From the NCBI RefSeq assembly GCF_002154335.2, contig NZ_MTPX02000009.1:39696-103695 (forward strand): DNA of 64,000 nucleotides, read 5' to 3'. The notes under the pieces were generated by a model. It worked only from the letters and a program-made list of their open reading frames with translations, searched no databases and was not told where the DNA came from. A program made the position numbers and the translations under genes. Every line of letters starts with the position of its first letter. Within the stretch, counting starts at the first letter, position 1. Positions 18,198 through 28,322 of this stretch are shown in pieces. Source of the stretch: Actinomyces ruminis (GTDB lineage: Bacteria > Actinomycetota > Actinomycetes > Actinomycetales > Actinomycetaceae).

Positions 18198-19577
18198 GTG
18201 ATCGAAGTTCGAGATATGGCACACGCCGAAGCCCAGGCAGGTTCCGGCGTCCCGCTCACTGTCTCGACCCAGCCGGGACAATTGCTGGTACTGATCACAA
18301 GCTCACAGTTCGGATCCGTCGGCACAAACGGCGTCCCGACAGGCTGGGAGTACTCCTACTCCGACGGAACGAGCAGTCTGGGCCGATCCGGCTTCATCGC
18401 CTGGACTCGGGCCTCTCAGCCCGGCGATGTAACCATTTCCCAGTGGTGGGGCGGGACATCCACCAACACCTCCCGTCAACGTGGACTTCTGCTCGCTGTC
18501 TCCGGAGTCGCCCCAGAGTCGGTTCCCACCGTGACCGGCTGGACTGCCGACAAGCCCACCACCCCTGCTCCAGGGCTGCTAATCACCCAGCAGCATGCAA
18601 CCAAGTATTCGACACTCAACGCTTTCACGGTAGCCGATGCGCAGGTTGTCTACGCCGGCCAGGCCAGCACCACATCCGCATGGTCATCTCTACGTGTATT
18701 ACTCACGAGTCCCTCGGGCGGCAATATCACCGAGACACAGACCCAGGCCACCACCGTGTGGGCGGCGGTCGGGCTACAGCCTGCGCAGACCTCGGCTACG
18801 ACCGTAAGCGTGTCCGTGCGCGGTGCCGATGAGCGAACGATCTCCAGTACTCAGACCGCTCTGAACGAACCGACGAGCTTCAACGTCGATTCATTGCTCT
18901 CGCGTACGGACGGCTGGATGATCGCACATCGCGGCGGATCGGCGGACTGGCCCGAGATGAGCCTGCGCGCCTACAGCGAGTCCGCTTCCAGGAACGTTCC
19001 GGCCCTGGAGTTCAGCTTTAACCTCACTTCCGACGGCGTTCCGGTGGGGGTCCACAACAAGAATCTGCAGGCGGTCGACCCCAGCGCACCCAGTACCCGC
19101 GTATCCCAGATGGCTTGGGCCGAAGTACGCCGATATACCACCATGGGCGAGCCGTTCATCCGCCTCGACGACCTGCAGGCCGCCTATGGCGACGACCGTG
19201 TCCTCTTCATCGACCCCAAGCACAGTGGCGCGGCTCATCAAACCTACCTGCCATGGCTGGACCCTGAACGCACCATTCTCAAGTTCTCCGGTGATGCGAC
19301 CTGGCTAGCCGACATCTGGCGCAAAGCAGGTTTCCGCACGTGGGGCTACGTGTACGAGGAGCACATCATCAGCGGTGAGGCCGCCACCTGGGCGCCTCAC
19401 TGGGACCTGCTCGGCGTGCCATGGCAGGCCAGCGAGTCGGCATGGCAGACCGCCACTGGATACGGCGTACCCCTCATCGGCCACATCTGCAATAGCCAAC
19501 AAGCACTGGATACCTGCATTAGCCACGGCGCAATCGGCGCCATGTGTGCAAAAATCGATGGGATGGCAGTTTCATGA
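18198..19577 (+). CDS. Glycerophosphodiester-phosphodiesterase-domain protein of phage-tail type
   Basis: 459 residues from GTG 18198, which has AGGAGG five bases upstream. The N-terminal half (about 1-220) is a Ser/Thr/Trp-rich beta-sandwich (VSTQPGQLLVLITSS, SGFIAWTRASQPGDVT) like that of actinophage minor tail proteins. The C-terminal half is a GDPD barrel with HRGGSADWPEMSLRAY and SDGVPVGVHN. The usual ExD metal pair reads EFS here and the usual HD reads HN, variants I associate with phage-type GDPDs; activity is uncertain. No signal peptide is present. It overlaps the next gene by four bases. It may cleave glycerophosphodiesters such as glycerol-phosphate substituents, or may be a domesticated tail protein used in the glycan locus. 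Confidence 0.72.
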   Translation: MIEVRDMAHAEAQAGSGVPLTVSTQPGQLLVLITSSQFGSVGTNGVPTGWEYSYSDGTSSLGRSGFIAWTRASQPGDVTISQWWGGTSTNTSRQRGLLLAVSGVAPESVPTVTGWTADKPTTPAPGLLITQQHATKYSTLNAFTVADAQVVYAGQASTTSAWSSLRVLLTSPSGGNITETQTQATTVWAAVGLQPAQTSATTVSVSVRGADERTISSTQTALNEPTSFNVDSLLSRTDGWMIAHRGGSADWPEMSLRAYSESASRNVPALEFSFNLTSDGVPVGVHNKNLQAVDPSAPSTRVSQMAWAEVRRYTTMGEPFIRLDDLQAAYGDDRVLFIDPKHSGAAHQTYLPWLDPERTILKFSGDATWLADIWRKAGFRTWGYVYEEHIISGEAATWAPHWDLLGVPWQASESAWQTATGYGVPLIGHICNSQQALDTCISHGAIGAMCAKIDGMAVS

Positions 19578-20086
19578 ATGCTTCACCAGCGACCGCCCGA
19601 CGCCTCGCCCCGAGTACACGAAGCATGCCACTCTCACTGAGCAGACGCCGCTTCGGCCTGATCGTCGTCGGCGGCACAGCAATGGTTCTCGGCCTCCATT
19701 GCACAGGACCGTCAGCACACGCCGCTGCGGCGGAGTTGATCGTCGGACCCGCAGCTGTCATGAACGGCAAGACGGTGCTACGCGTGGCGACGAACTCGGC
19801 CGGCGCCGACCTGCTGACCCGCACCGGCGCCTTCAAAACGGCCTCCACGGGCTACACACCTGGGAAGATCCGCCTACTGTCGCTCAGTCGCGGACTCGGC
19901 CTGCGCCCGCTGAGCGAGCAGCCCGCGGTGATCAGCACCACCACGGACGCGTCGCTGAATGCTGCCTTCGCCGTCTTCGACGGGGTCACAGGCAACGGCG
20001 ACGTTGAGGTGCTCTTCCCCGGGCTGGGCCTGATCGAGTCCGTGCCCGTGGTGGCCTCACATCAGGCACCATTCTCACTCGCCTAA
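19574..20086 (+). CDS. Tat-exported protein of unknown function
   Basis: 170 residues starting at ATG 19574, which overlaps the GDPD stop (ATGA). The N-terminus has a twin-arginine signal: LSRRRFGLIVVGG followed by a hydrophobic run and cleavage near AHAAAA. The mature part (about 125 residues) has short beta strands (AELIVGPAAVMNGKTVLRVA, GDVEVLFPGLGLIESVPVV) and no cysteines or known catalytic motif. I do not recognise the family. Translational coupling to the GDPD-like gene suggests that the two products work together. The Tat route implies folding before export, possibly with a partner. Confidence 0.65.
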   Translation: MNASPATARRLAPSTRSMPLSLSRRRFGLIVVGGTAMVLGLHCTGPSAHAAAAELIVGPAAVMNGKTVLRVATNSAGADLLTRTGAFKTASTGYTPGKIRLLSLSRGLGLRPLSEQPAVISTTTDASLNAAFAVFDGVTGNGDVEVLFPGLGLIESVPVVASHQAPFSLA

Positions 20087-20230
20087 ACAGCTGTCGCGAT
20101 AGGAATCACCGTGGATCCCGCCCACACAGCCCGGATGCACGGTTAACCTGGTGTCCTGACACAACGCCTTGGAGACCCGCCGAGCTCGCGTGGTGGCTCG
20201 TGCGGGGTTTGGCACGACAAGGGGGCACCC

Positions 20231-20895
20231 ATGAGCCAAGACGAGGCCGACCGAATCGGCGGCCTGCTGAAGTCGGCGCCACTGTGGCTGGCGCATGTCG
20301 TTCTCGGCGTCATCGTGGGAGTCGTATTCGCCACGCTAAGCGGCCCGGTCTACACCTCCACGGCCAGCGCTCTCGTTGCCGCCGACACCAGCGACGGGGG
20401 TCGCAGCGTATCCTCCGCAACGAACATCATCAACACGGTGATGCCCACGATTGTCCAGCTCAGCACATCCGACTCGGTGCTGTCGGAGGTCGCGCAGACC
20501 ACTGGGATCGACCAGTCCGAGGTGAAGCGCGCGGTCACGGTGACAAGCTCGACCAACAGCCTGATCATTACCGTCTCGGCCACCGCATCGTCCGCCGAGA
20601 CCGCGCAGGTGATCGCCGAGGCCGAGGTCGCCGCGCTGCGTCGGATGGTATCTGAGTTGTCAATAACTCCCCAGGACGAGACGGGCCTGTCTTTAACGGA
20701 CGTAGACGCCGCCTCGCTTCCCTCTGCGCCGTCCGGCCCCTCAAAGGCACGCTACGGAGCATTCGGCGGCATCATCGGAGCCTGATCGGCCTTGCAGTCT
20801 CGTTCCTACTGCTTCGCACCCGCGTAAACAGCGACGACGAGGGCGCCGTCCCGAACACAGCCACTCCACCCGCGACACCGGCGACGCCCGAGTAG
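20231..20895 (+). CDS. Second Wzz/YveK-type chain-length determinant-like protein (frame break at 3' end)
   Basis: About 221 residues: a first membrane helix (LAHVVLGVIVGVVFATLSG), then GPVYTSTASALVAADTSDGG, an external coiled region (VIAEAEVAALRRMVSE), a Pro-rich DVDAASLPSAPSGPSKAR segment and a second helix. The frame stops early at 20785, but one added C at 20783 continues it with ALIGLAVSFLLLRTRV to TAG 20895, restoring the second membrane helix. It is a paralogue of 7856-8493, with matching NIINTV-PTI-QLSTS and GTVAPTLAEISTS stretches. No kinase domain follows. It probably co-regulates chain length or export, but which polymerase it serves is unclear. Confidence 0.75.
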
Positions 20896-21001
20896 GTCAC
20901 TGTTCATGACGTAGACAACCGCACATGCGATCACACGACGATCACCACAGCAGCAGACCCTGTGTTACGCTGCTCACACGCCCCTGAGCTGGAGTTACGT
21001 C

Positions 21002-23777
21002 ATGGAACGCATCACCCTCGCCCTTACCGTGCTGTTCACCCTCGCCGCAATCACTCTTTGCACCACCCCGGCCACGCGCGCCGCAGCGGCGGCTACGGAC
21101 ACAATCCACGTCAGCGCCTCGGCGAACGCTGAAAACGCGGACGGCACAGCTTCACATCCCTTCCAAACCATCGGGGAGGCACTGAAGAAAGCTAATCCGG
21201 GCGACACCGTAGAGGTGGACGACGGCACCTATCGCGAGGGAGAACTAGTTCTCAAAGGAGTCACACTCAAGGCCAAGAATGGAACCGAGCCTGTTCTTAC
21301 CGGCACCGAGGCGCTGACCCGAGCCGATTTCACCGCTCAGAACGGCCTCTGGACCAGCAAGCGCACCGATTTCGTACGGTTCAACCAGGATGCATCCACT
21401 AATCCCAAGAAGGTCGAAGGCGATATGTCGCGTTTCCCGGAGGCCGTGTTCTTCGTTGGAGCCGACGGAACAGCCGAAGAGTTGACCCAGGTGGACGACC
21501 CCGCCGAAGTCAAGCCGGGCACGATGACCTTCTACGTCAGGGACTTGGCCGCTGAGGAGAATCCGGCCATCGCGTCGCGGTTGGCGAACTCTGACAGCGA
21601 ATCATCCTGGGCGCAGGGGCCACACACAGGCGCCCAATACATTCTGGGCTGCGACCCCGGCGACAATACTGTCGAGATCATCCAGCACGGCCGAGCTCTC
21701 ACCATGACCGGCGACGGCGCAGCGGTGATAGGCCTGACGATCAGCAACTACGCGCCGATCCAGTCGTGGAGCTACGTCGATCCGGTCTGGGGCACCAGCG
21801 CCAACGCAACCATGGTCTTCAATGCATCAGACAACTCACGCATCGACCGGGTCACGTTCTCGGGATCCCAGGCGGGACCTGCGCTTCACGTGTCCGACGC
21901 CAATGACGTCACGGTGACGAATTCGGTTTTCACCGGGAACGGTGCCAACGGCGCCGGAGCGAATCGCGCCCATCGTCTTTTCATGTACGGAAACACTTTC
22001 GCCGGAAATGGCAACAAGAGTTTCATAACCGCCGCTTGCGGGGCGTACTGCACAGTGGCCGACCTAAAGATCACTCACACTAAGGGCGCACGCCTCGAAG
22101 CCAACACCTTCGACCGCTCACAAGCGGTGCAGGACGATTCGGACGAGCACCTCGACGCCTCCGACCTCAGCATGAACAAGGCCCGCCCTACCGCATTCAA
22201 CGCCCTATGGTTGGACGAAGGCGTGATCAATTCGGTGGTCGTGGGGAACTCATTCATCAACATCGACCGCATCGCAATCCTGGACGAGGTGGGGCAGGAC
22301 AATGTCATCGTCTCGAACCTGATTCAGGGGTCCAAAACCGGCATTCAGCTGTCCGGTAGTGCACGCGACAAGGTCTGGAACAACACGGTCGTCGGCACCA
22401 TAGACCCGATCTATGTACGCGAGGACGGACGCGTCGACGCGTGCAACCTGTCGACCGAGTGGGAAACCTGCCCTGCCGCCTACACCGAGAAGTGGAGTGC
22501 GGGACAGTACAACGGCGGAGACACCAGCAACCCGATGCCGTGGGACTCCCTGGACAACGAGCTGATCAACAATGTCATCGCCTCAAAGCCGAGAACCGCC
22601 TTCACCGATGCCGGCGCCAACAAGAACCACCGCTACACGAACATGATCCTGGTCGAGGCCTCCCGGAACCTGCGACGCGAGGGCGAGACTGAGGGCAGAT
22701 TCGCGGGCACCAACGAGCAGCTCGCCGAGTCCGACTACAACGTGTTCGTCAGGCCTGATACCATTGATTCCGGCACGGGTTCCGACCTGTATCTGACCAA
22801 CTTCGGCCTCGGCCTGATTCCTGGGCCGTGTCCGAGACACTCACGCAGGAGTCGCAGGCGCAGGGCCTGACGATTGCAGGCAAGGACTCTCACTCGCTCG
22901 ACCTGCGCGCCGACCGCGGCGACTCTCCGATCTTTGTTCGTGAGACCACCACCATCACCGACTACAGCGGCGACTACCGCATTCTCGACGGTTCCCCAGC
23001 CGATGGCTCGGGCAAACCGCTCAGTACGGCGGTCGCCTCCGCCCTAGGCCTCCCCGCAGGAACGACGGTGGACCGAGGCGCACTGGTGAACGCTGCCTGG
23101 GACACCTCCACAGCGGACCTCGGCAGCAACACGCGTCTGAGCGATGGCATCTGGGGCGACCACTTCGAAACCGCCGTCAGCGGCGGCTGGGGTGCTTCCT
23201 GGTCGGTCGCACCCGCGGCCCGTTTCAGCAGTGGAACCGACGGATACGGGGTAATTACCATGCAGAGGCCGGCACGGGCTCCTCCGCCACCGTGCGCAAC
23301 TACAGCTCCACAAGCACCCGTGTCAACGCCTACTTCACCTTCGCCGAGAACGGAGCAGGGGGGAGGACCTACCTCTCGATCGCCGCACGCGGCATCGCTG
23401 GGTCTTCGGACTGCTACTACGTGAAAACAGTCCTGGACAATGGGAGGCTCTCCGCTAGCCTGATGAAACGGGTGGGCTCGCAGGAAACCACCCTGGCCAC
23501 AATCCCGGTGGAGGGCACGTTCAGCCCGGGTATGCGGGTGAATGTCATCGTCGAGGTGGTTGGGGCCTCGCCCACTACGCTGCGGGCCAAGGTGTGGTTG
23601 GGAGAGACTGCCGCGCCCACCGAGTGGGACGCTACGGCCACTGACGCTGAGCCTAGGCTCCAGCGCCGCGGCGTCGTCCGTATCAACACCTACCTCTCGG
23701 GAAGCGCTACCTCAACCGGGCAGGCGCTGAAGGTCGCCACGCTGAGTGTGGAGGATGAGACCAGGGTCCAGCCCTGA
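21002..23777 (+). CDS. Secreted right-handed beta-helix protein with shared C-terminal module (two frame breaks)
   Basis: About 925 residues once two missing bases (near 22813 and 23262) are restored. A signal peptide (LALTVLFTLAAITLCTTPAT) is followed by a DUF1565-like opening (GTASHPFQTIGEALKKANPGDTVEVDDGTY) and a parallel beta-helix with NxVxxNxF-type coils (about 220-560, for example VTNSVFTGNGANGAG, NSVVVGNSFINI), as in polysaccharide lyases and carbohydrate-binding proteins. The last 200 residues are homologous to the C-terminus of the LamG protein at 9934-13032 (GSQETTLATIPVEGTF against GATQTTLGTARVTGTY). It may cleave or bind the locus glycan; catalytic residues cannot be assigned. 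CTGGAG precedes ATG 21002. Confidence 0.8.
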
Positions 23778-23846
23778 TCACCGACCACAGAGCGGAGCCA
23801 AGGCCCGCGGCGGTGCGGTTTCGCGATTAAGGCTGGGCCGCGCGTC

Positions 23847-24794
23847 TCAGCGTGTGTAAGGCGCGGTCGCAGGCCCGCGCAGCGTCGCCCGCAGGATGCC
23901 GCGACCGCCCGCTGCGCGGTGCTCATGTTGCGCTCGCTGCGCCTGGCGGTCGGCGCCCTCACCTCGGGCCGCCTGGGCGCGAACCGAGCCGACCAGCCAC
24001 AATGCCGTCCCGCGCGCCGTAAACTCCAGGCGCCGCCGGGCACGCCGCCAGCCGCTAGTGTCCAGCAGCCGCACCCACGCCCAGGTCTCGGCGTTACGGC
24101 GGGCCCGGGTGAGCACCCACTGGCGGCTGGCACGCTCGGGAGGAACACTCTCGGACACCACAGCCGCGTCGCACCAAACCAGCGCGCCGGCGCGGGCGGT
24201 CAGTGAACGGGTGAAGAAGGTGTCCTCCCCGCCGGTGAAGGCGAAGCGCGGATCAAATTCGAGTCCCAGGCGGCGCACCACGGTCATGTCCAGCAGCAGG
24301 TTGTTGGTTGCGGCGCTGCGCACCGGCGTTCCTGTAGGGCGCCGTGTCCTGCGGAAAACGGGCGCGGAGGACACCCACGGATCGGGCTGCTGTTCAAAGA
24401 CCGATTCCACTGGCCCCGTCACCCCGACCGCGTCAGTGCTCCGGTAGGTCGCCACCAGGGAGGCGAGCCAGCCGTCGGCCGGTAGTTCGTCGTCGTCGAT
24501 GAAAACCAGCAGATCGCGCTCAGCAGCCTCGCTCAGCGCACGGTTGCGCGCCGCTGACAGCCCCGGCGTGGACTCCACAACCACATGCACGCGCCCGTCC
24601 TGATTGACCCCGCCGGAGCCAACTAGACGTTCACGGGCCGACCCCGCGGCATCGTTATCCACGATCACTACCCGCGCATCAATGTCACCCAGATCCTGCA
24701 GCTGCGAGAGCAGTCGCGGCACTAGGCCGACCACCCGTTCGGGGCGCTTGTAGGTGCATACCGCCACGTCAAGGCTGAGCGGGTCTGTGAGCAT
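23847..24794 (-). CDS. Family 2 glycosyltransferase
   Basis: 315 residues. ATG 24794 has GGGAG upstream (spacing 6), and codons further upstream in frame read as non-coding. GT-A motifs: VAVCTYKRPERVVGLV, VDNDAAGS, the metal site FIDDDELP, and the acceptor-side FTGGEDTFFTRSL. Strongly similar in order and spacing to the GT2 at 13964-14965, including SAARNRALSE against SAGRNRALDE and RQWVLTRAR against RRWVLARQL, so the two are paralogues placed on opposite strands. The basic C-terminal tail may lie against the membrane. It is transcribed divergently from the GT2 at 24960. Confidence 0.87.
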   Translation of the reverse strand: MLTDPLSLDVAVCTYKRPERVVGLVPRLLSQLQDLGDIDARVVIVDNDAAGSARERLVGSGGVNQDGRVHVVVESTPGLSAARNRALSEAAERDLLVFIDDDELPADGWLASLVATYRSTDAVGVTGPVESVFEQQPDPWVSSAPVFRRTRRPTGTPVRSAATNNLLLDMTVVRRLGLEFDPRFAFTGGEDTFFTRSLTARAGALVWCDAAVVSESVPPERASRQWVLTRARRNAETWAWVRLLDTSGWRRARRRLEFTARGTALWLVGSVRAQAARGEGADRQAQRAQHEHRAAGGRGILRATLRGPATAPYTR

Positions 24795-24959
24795 GGGGTA
24801 CTCCCAACGAATCACGGGAGTAGTCCGCGAGCTGCGTGGACCACTCGTGAATGGTCCCGGCATAGTATCATCGCCCCCAAGTACGCGGTCTCGCTGAACC
24901 GCCCCCCTTGGTTGCGACCACAACACCCAATTGGACCCGGTTAAGAAGATACGGCTGGC

Positions 24960-25973
24960 ATGACAGACCTCTCCTCCACGGCAATCGTGGTCGTCAACTA
25001 CGGATCGCACGAGCTGCTGGAGACCAATCTCGTTCCCTTGTCCGCCGGCGTTTCCCCGAATGCCGGGACACCTCTGATTGTGGTCGTAGACAATGCGACG
25101 ACGCCCGCCGAGCGAGCAGCCGTGACCGCCCAAGCCCAAGCCCACGGCTGGCTCACGGTTCTGCCCGACGCCAATCTGGGCTTCGGCGCCGGCGTGAATC
25201 GAGGCGTCCGAGCCGCACTCGACGCCGGCGCCCTAACGTTCGTCATCCTCAACCCAGACGCGACCATCGCCCCCGATCAGCTCGCCACGCTCGTGGCGCA
25301 TGTGGAGGCGGCCCCGATGACGCTCGCCGCCCCCATGATCGTCGACGGCGCCGACAGGCCCGTCTTCTACGGCTACCGCGTGGATCTGACCGATGGCGCC
25401 ACTCGCTCCCCGCGTTCCGCCCTGATCGCGGGGCACCGTCACGCCGAATGGTTGACCGGTGCCTGCTTCGCACTGTCCGCCGAGCTGTGGGAGGCGACCG
25501 GTGGCATGGCGGAGGACTACTTCCTGTACTGGGAGGACGTCGACTTCTCCCTGCGCGTGCTGGCCGCCGGCGGCCGCCTGCTCAACGACACCAGCATCGT
25601 CGCCCGCCATGTGGAGGGTGGCACGCAGCGTCCCAGCCGCGACACGACCGGCGATAAATCGGCCGACGCCGGCGCGGCCGAAACCGAGGCGGCCAGCCGG
25701 TCGGCCGGACAACGCCACTCCGCCACGTACTACTACTGGAATGTCCGCAACCGGCTGCTGCTGGGCACGCGCTGGGCGCGGCGCGAGGAACTGGCCCGCT
25801 GGGTGCGGCGCACCCCCCAGGAGTCCTGGCGAATCCTGCTGCGCGGCGGCCGCCGTCAGATACTCACCCACCCGACCACCACCCTGGTGCCCGCTGTGCG
25901 CGGGGCGATCGACGGGCTGTGGCTCGTCCACCGGGAACGCTTCACCCAACGAGAGAGGCCTAATGACCGCTAG
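24960..25973 (+). CDS. Family 2 glycosyltransferase, rhamnosyltransferase-like
   Basis: 337 residues with the typical opening TAIVVVNYGSHELLETNL, VVVDNATTP, NLGFGAGVNRGVRAAL, the donor site LNPDATI, and WLTGACFALSAELWEATGG followed by DYFLYWEDVDFSLRVLAAG. This arrangement is that of WbbL/RfbF-type rhamnosyltransferases, although the donor sugar is not certain. It starts the operon 24960-28316; the next gene begins 11 bp before its stop. No membrane anchor. The divergent promoter region 24795-24959 is shared with the GT2 on the other strand. Confidence 0.88.
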   Translation: MTDLSSTAIVVVNYGSHELLETNLVPLSAGVSPNAGTPLIVVVDNATTPAERAAVTAQAQAHGWLTVLPDANLGFGAGVNRGVRAALDAGALTFVILNPDATIAPDQLATLVAHVEAAPMTLAAPMIVDGADRPVFYGYRVDLTDGATRSPRSALIAGHRHAEWLTGACFALSAELWEATGGMAEDYFLYWEDVDFSLRVLAAGGRLLNDTSIVARHVEGGTQRPSRDTTGDKSADAGAAETEAASRSAGQRHSATYYYWNVRNRLLLGTRWARREELARWVRRTPQESWRILLRGGRRQILTHPTTTLVPAVRGAIDGLWLVHRERFTQRERPNDR

Positions 25974-27150
25974 TTCCACCGCCTCCGCCGCGCGGCTCGC
26001 CCGACTGCGCATCGCCATGCTCGGAACCCGCGGCGTGCCCGCACGCTACGGGGGCTTCGAGACCGCCATTGAGGAGGTGGGTCGGCGTCTGGCCGACCGG
26101 GGCCACCAAGTGCTCGTCTACTCCCGCAACCCCGAACCGGACACGCCGCTGCCCCATGTGTACCGCGGCATGCGGGTGGTGGAGTTGCCCGCGTTGAAGA
26201 AGCGCTCCCTGGAGACGCTCTCCCACACGGCGCTGTCGATACGTCACCTGCTGCCGCGCGTGCACCCGGACGTCGCCATCGTCTTCAACGCCGCCAACTC
26301 CCCCTTCCTGCCGGCCCTGCGCGCCGCCCGCATCCCCGTGGCCACCCATGTGGACGGCCTGGAGTGGCGGCGCGGCAAGTGGGGGCCCACAGGCAGGCGC
26401 TACTACCGGGCGGCCGAGGCCCTGGCGGTACGCTATTCCGACGCGCTGATCGCCGATGCCCAGGGCATCGCCGACTATTACGCCGACGAGTTCGAGGCGG
26501 ATACGGAGCTGATCGCCTACGGCGCACCGCAGGTGGCCGGCAGCACCGGCCGATTGGCCGAGCTCGGGCTGAAAGCCGACGGCTTCCACCTGGTGGTGGC
26601 CCGCTTCGAGATCGAGAACCACGTGGACGTGATCGTCGACGGTTACGTTCGCTCGGGGGCGCAGCTGCCGCTCGTCGTCGTCGGCAGCGCCCCATACGCC
26701 AATGAGTACACGGCCCGCATCGAGTCCCTGGCCGATTCCCGCGTCCGCCTGCTAGGCGGCGTGTGGGACCAGGAGCTGCTCGACCAGCTGTACGCGGGGG
26801 CCCTCGTCTACTACCACGGCCACTCCGTGGGCGGCACTAATCCCTCGCTGCTGCGTGCCATCGGTGCCGGGGCTGCCGTGGATGCCTTCGACGTCTCCTT
26901 CAACCGGGAGGTACTCGGGGACGCCGGCCGCTACTGGGCCACGGCCGCCGACGTCGCCGCGCTGGTCGCGTCCGCGGAGGCGGATCCGGATAACCAGGCA
27001 CAGCGCGGAGAGAAGTCCCGCACCCGGGCCGCACTGTATGACTGGGACCAGGTGGCTGATCGTTACGAGGCGCTGTGTCGTCGTCTGGCAGCCGAGAGGC
27101 CGAGGCGCCGCCGCCCCTCAGGCCGCAGAACAGGAGCCTTCCCCGCATGA
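25963..27150 (+). CDS. GT4 glycosyltransferase with DUF1972 N-terminal domain
   Basis: 395 residues from ATG 25963, preceded by GAGAGAGG and overlapping the upstream gene by 11 bp. The DUF1972 signature is clear: RIAMLGTRGVPARYGGFETA at residues 15-34. A GT-B fold follows, with ATHVDGLEWRRGKWG in the middle and HSVGGTNPSLLRAIGAGAA as the donor-binding loop of the C-terminal domain. Members of this group are annotated as rhamnosyltransferases or as fucosyltransferases in capsule loci. It would add a sugar to the lipid-linked intermediate on the cytosolic face. The basic tail (RPRRRRPSGRR) is not conserved. Confidence 0.9.
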   Translation: MTASSTASAARLARLRIAMLGTRGVPARYGGFETAIEEVGRRLADRGHQVLVYSRNPEPDTPLPHVYRGMRVVELPALKKRSLETLSHTALSIRHLLPRVHPDVAIVFNAANSPFLPALRAARIPVATHVDGLEWRRGKWGPTGRRYYRAAEALAVRYSDALIADAQGIADYYADEFEADTELIAYGAPQVAGSTGRLAELGLKADGFHLVVARFEIENHVDVIVDGYVRSGAQLPLVVVGSAPYANEYTARIESLADSRVRLLGGVWDQELLDQLYAGALVYYHGHSVGGTNPSLLRAIGAGAAVDAFDVSFNREVLGDAGRYWATAADVAALVASAEADPDNQAQRGEKSRTRAALYDWDQVADRYEALCRRLAAERPRRRRPSGRRTGAFPA

Positions 27151-28316
27151 GTGATTCCACCTCGCCCGGTGCAACCTCTCCCCTGGTGCTGGTAGCCCAT
27201 CCCTCCCCCGACCTGTACGGCTCCGACTGGCAGCTGGTGGAGACCATCACCGGGCTGCTCGAGGCCAGCTACCGCGTCAATGTGGCGCTGCCCGCGAACG
27301 GGCCACTCGTGGGCGTGCTTGAGGGGGCGGGGGCGCGCGTCGCCGTCGTGCCCTTCACGGTGCTGCGCAAGTCCCTGCTCACCCCGCGCGGCCTGACAGG
27401 CCTGGCGGCACGGGCGCCGGGCGAACTCATGCGCCTGCGCCGTCTGATCAAGGCCTGCCGCGCCGACCTGCTGCTGGCCAACACGGTGACGATCCCCTGG
27501 TGGCCGCTGGCGGGACGTGCAGCCGGCATTCCCGTGCTCTGCCACGTGCACGAGGCCGAGGACACCCAGCATCTACTCATACGCGCGGGGCTCAATGCAC
27601 CACTACTGGCCGCCACTCGCATCGTGGCCAACTCGGAGGCGGCCCGGCGCGCACTGCTGTCGGCTCAGCCGCTGCTGGACGGGCGCACCCAAGTGGTTCA
27701 CAACGGCGTAGCGGCCCCGCCGCGACCGCCGGCCCCGCTGCGTGAACGTGACCCCCGCGCGCCCCTACGCATCGCCATGGTGGGCAGGCTGTCCCCCCGC
27801 AAGGGAGTGGACGTGCTGCTGGAGGCGGTCGCGCTGCTGCGTGGACGCGGTGTAGACGCCTCCCTGGAGGTGGCCGGCTCGATCTTCCCCGGCTACGAGT
27901 GGTACGAGGCCGAGCTGCGCGAGCGTGCCACCGCACCGGACCTGGCCGGGCACGTCGACTTCCTCGGCTACGTCCACCCGACCTGGCCGGTGCTCGACCG
28001 GGCGGACGTCGTCGTCGTCCCCTCGCGGCAGGAGCCCTTCGGCAACACGGCCGTGGAGGCCATGCACGCCGCCCGGCCACTAGTCGCCTCGGGCGTGCAG
28101 GGTCTGAAAGAGGTCGTCTACGACGGCGTCACCGGCCTGCTCGTGCCCCCGGACGACCCCCGGGCACTGGCAGATGCGCTAGGGCGGCTCGCCGCCGACC
28201 CCGCCCTCGCCACCCGTCTGGCGTGCCAGGGAGCCGAGGTGGCGCAGCGCCGCTTCAGCGTCGCCGGCTATCGGGCTGCCATGACCGCGGTGGTCCGCGG
28301 CCTCGTTCATGGCTGA
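27147..28316 (+). CDS. GT4 family glycosyltransferase
   Basis: 389 residues, with ATG 27147 overlapping the previous stop by four bases (ATGA). GT-B architecture: the N-terminal half opens with LVLVAHPSPDLYGSDWQLVE; the inter-domain region carries VHNGV; the C-terminal half carries IAMVGRLSPRKGVDVLLEAV and the donor-binding motif VPSRQEPFGNTAVEAMHAARP with the E-x7-E pair, then GVTGLLVPPDDP. Third glycosyltransferase of this operon, so the repeat unit probably has at least four sugars including the one added by the initiating transferase. Confidence 0.9.
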   Translation: MSDSTSPGATSPLVLVAHPSPDLYGSDWQLVETITGLLEASYRVNVALPANGPLVGVLEGAGARVAVVPFTVLRKSLLTPRGLTGLAARAPGELMRLRRLIKACRADLLLANTVTIPWWPLAGRAAGIPVLCHVHEAEDTQHLLIRAGLNAPLLAATRIVANSEAARRALLSAQPLLDGRTQVVHNGVAAPPRPPAPLRERDPRAPLRIAMVGRLSPRKGVDVLLEAVALLRGRGVDASLEVAGSIFPGYEWYEAELRERATAPDLAGHVDFLGYVHPTWPVLDRADVVVVPSRQEPFGNTAVEAMHAARPLVASGVQGLKEVVYDGVTGLLVPPDDPRALADALGRLAADPALATRLACQGAEVAQRRFSVAGYRAAMTAVVRGLVHG

Positions 28317-28322
28317 AGCCCG

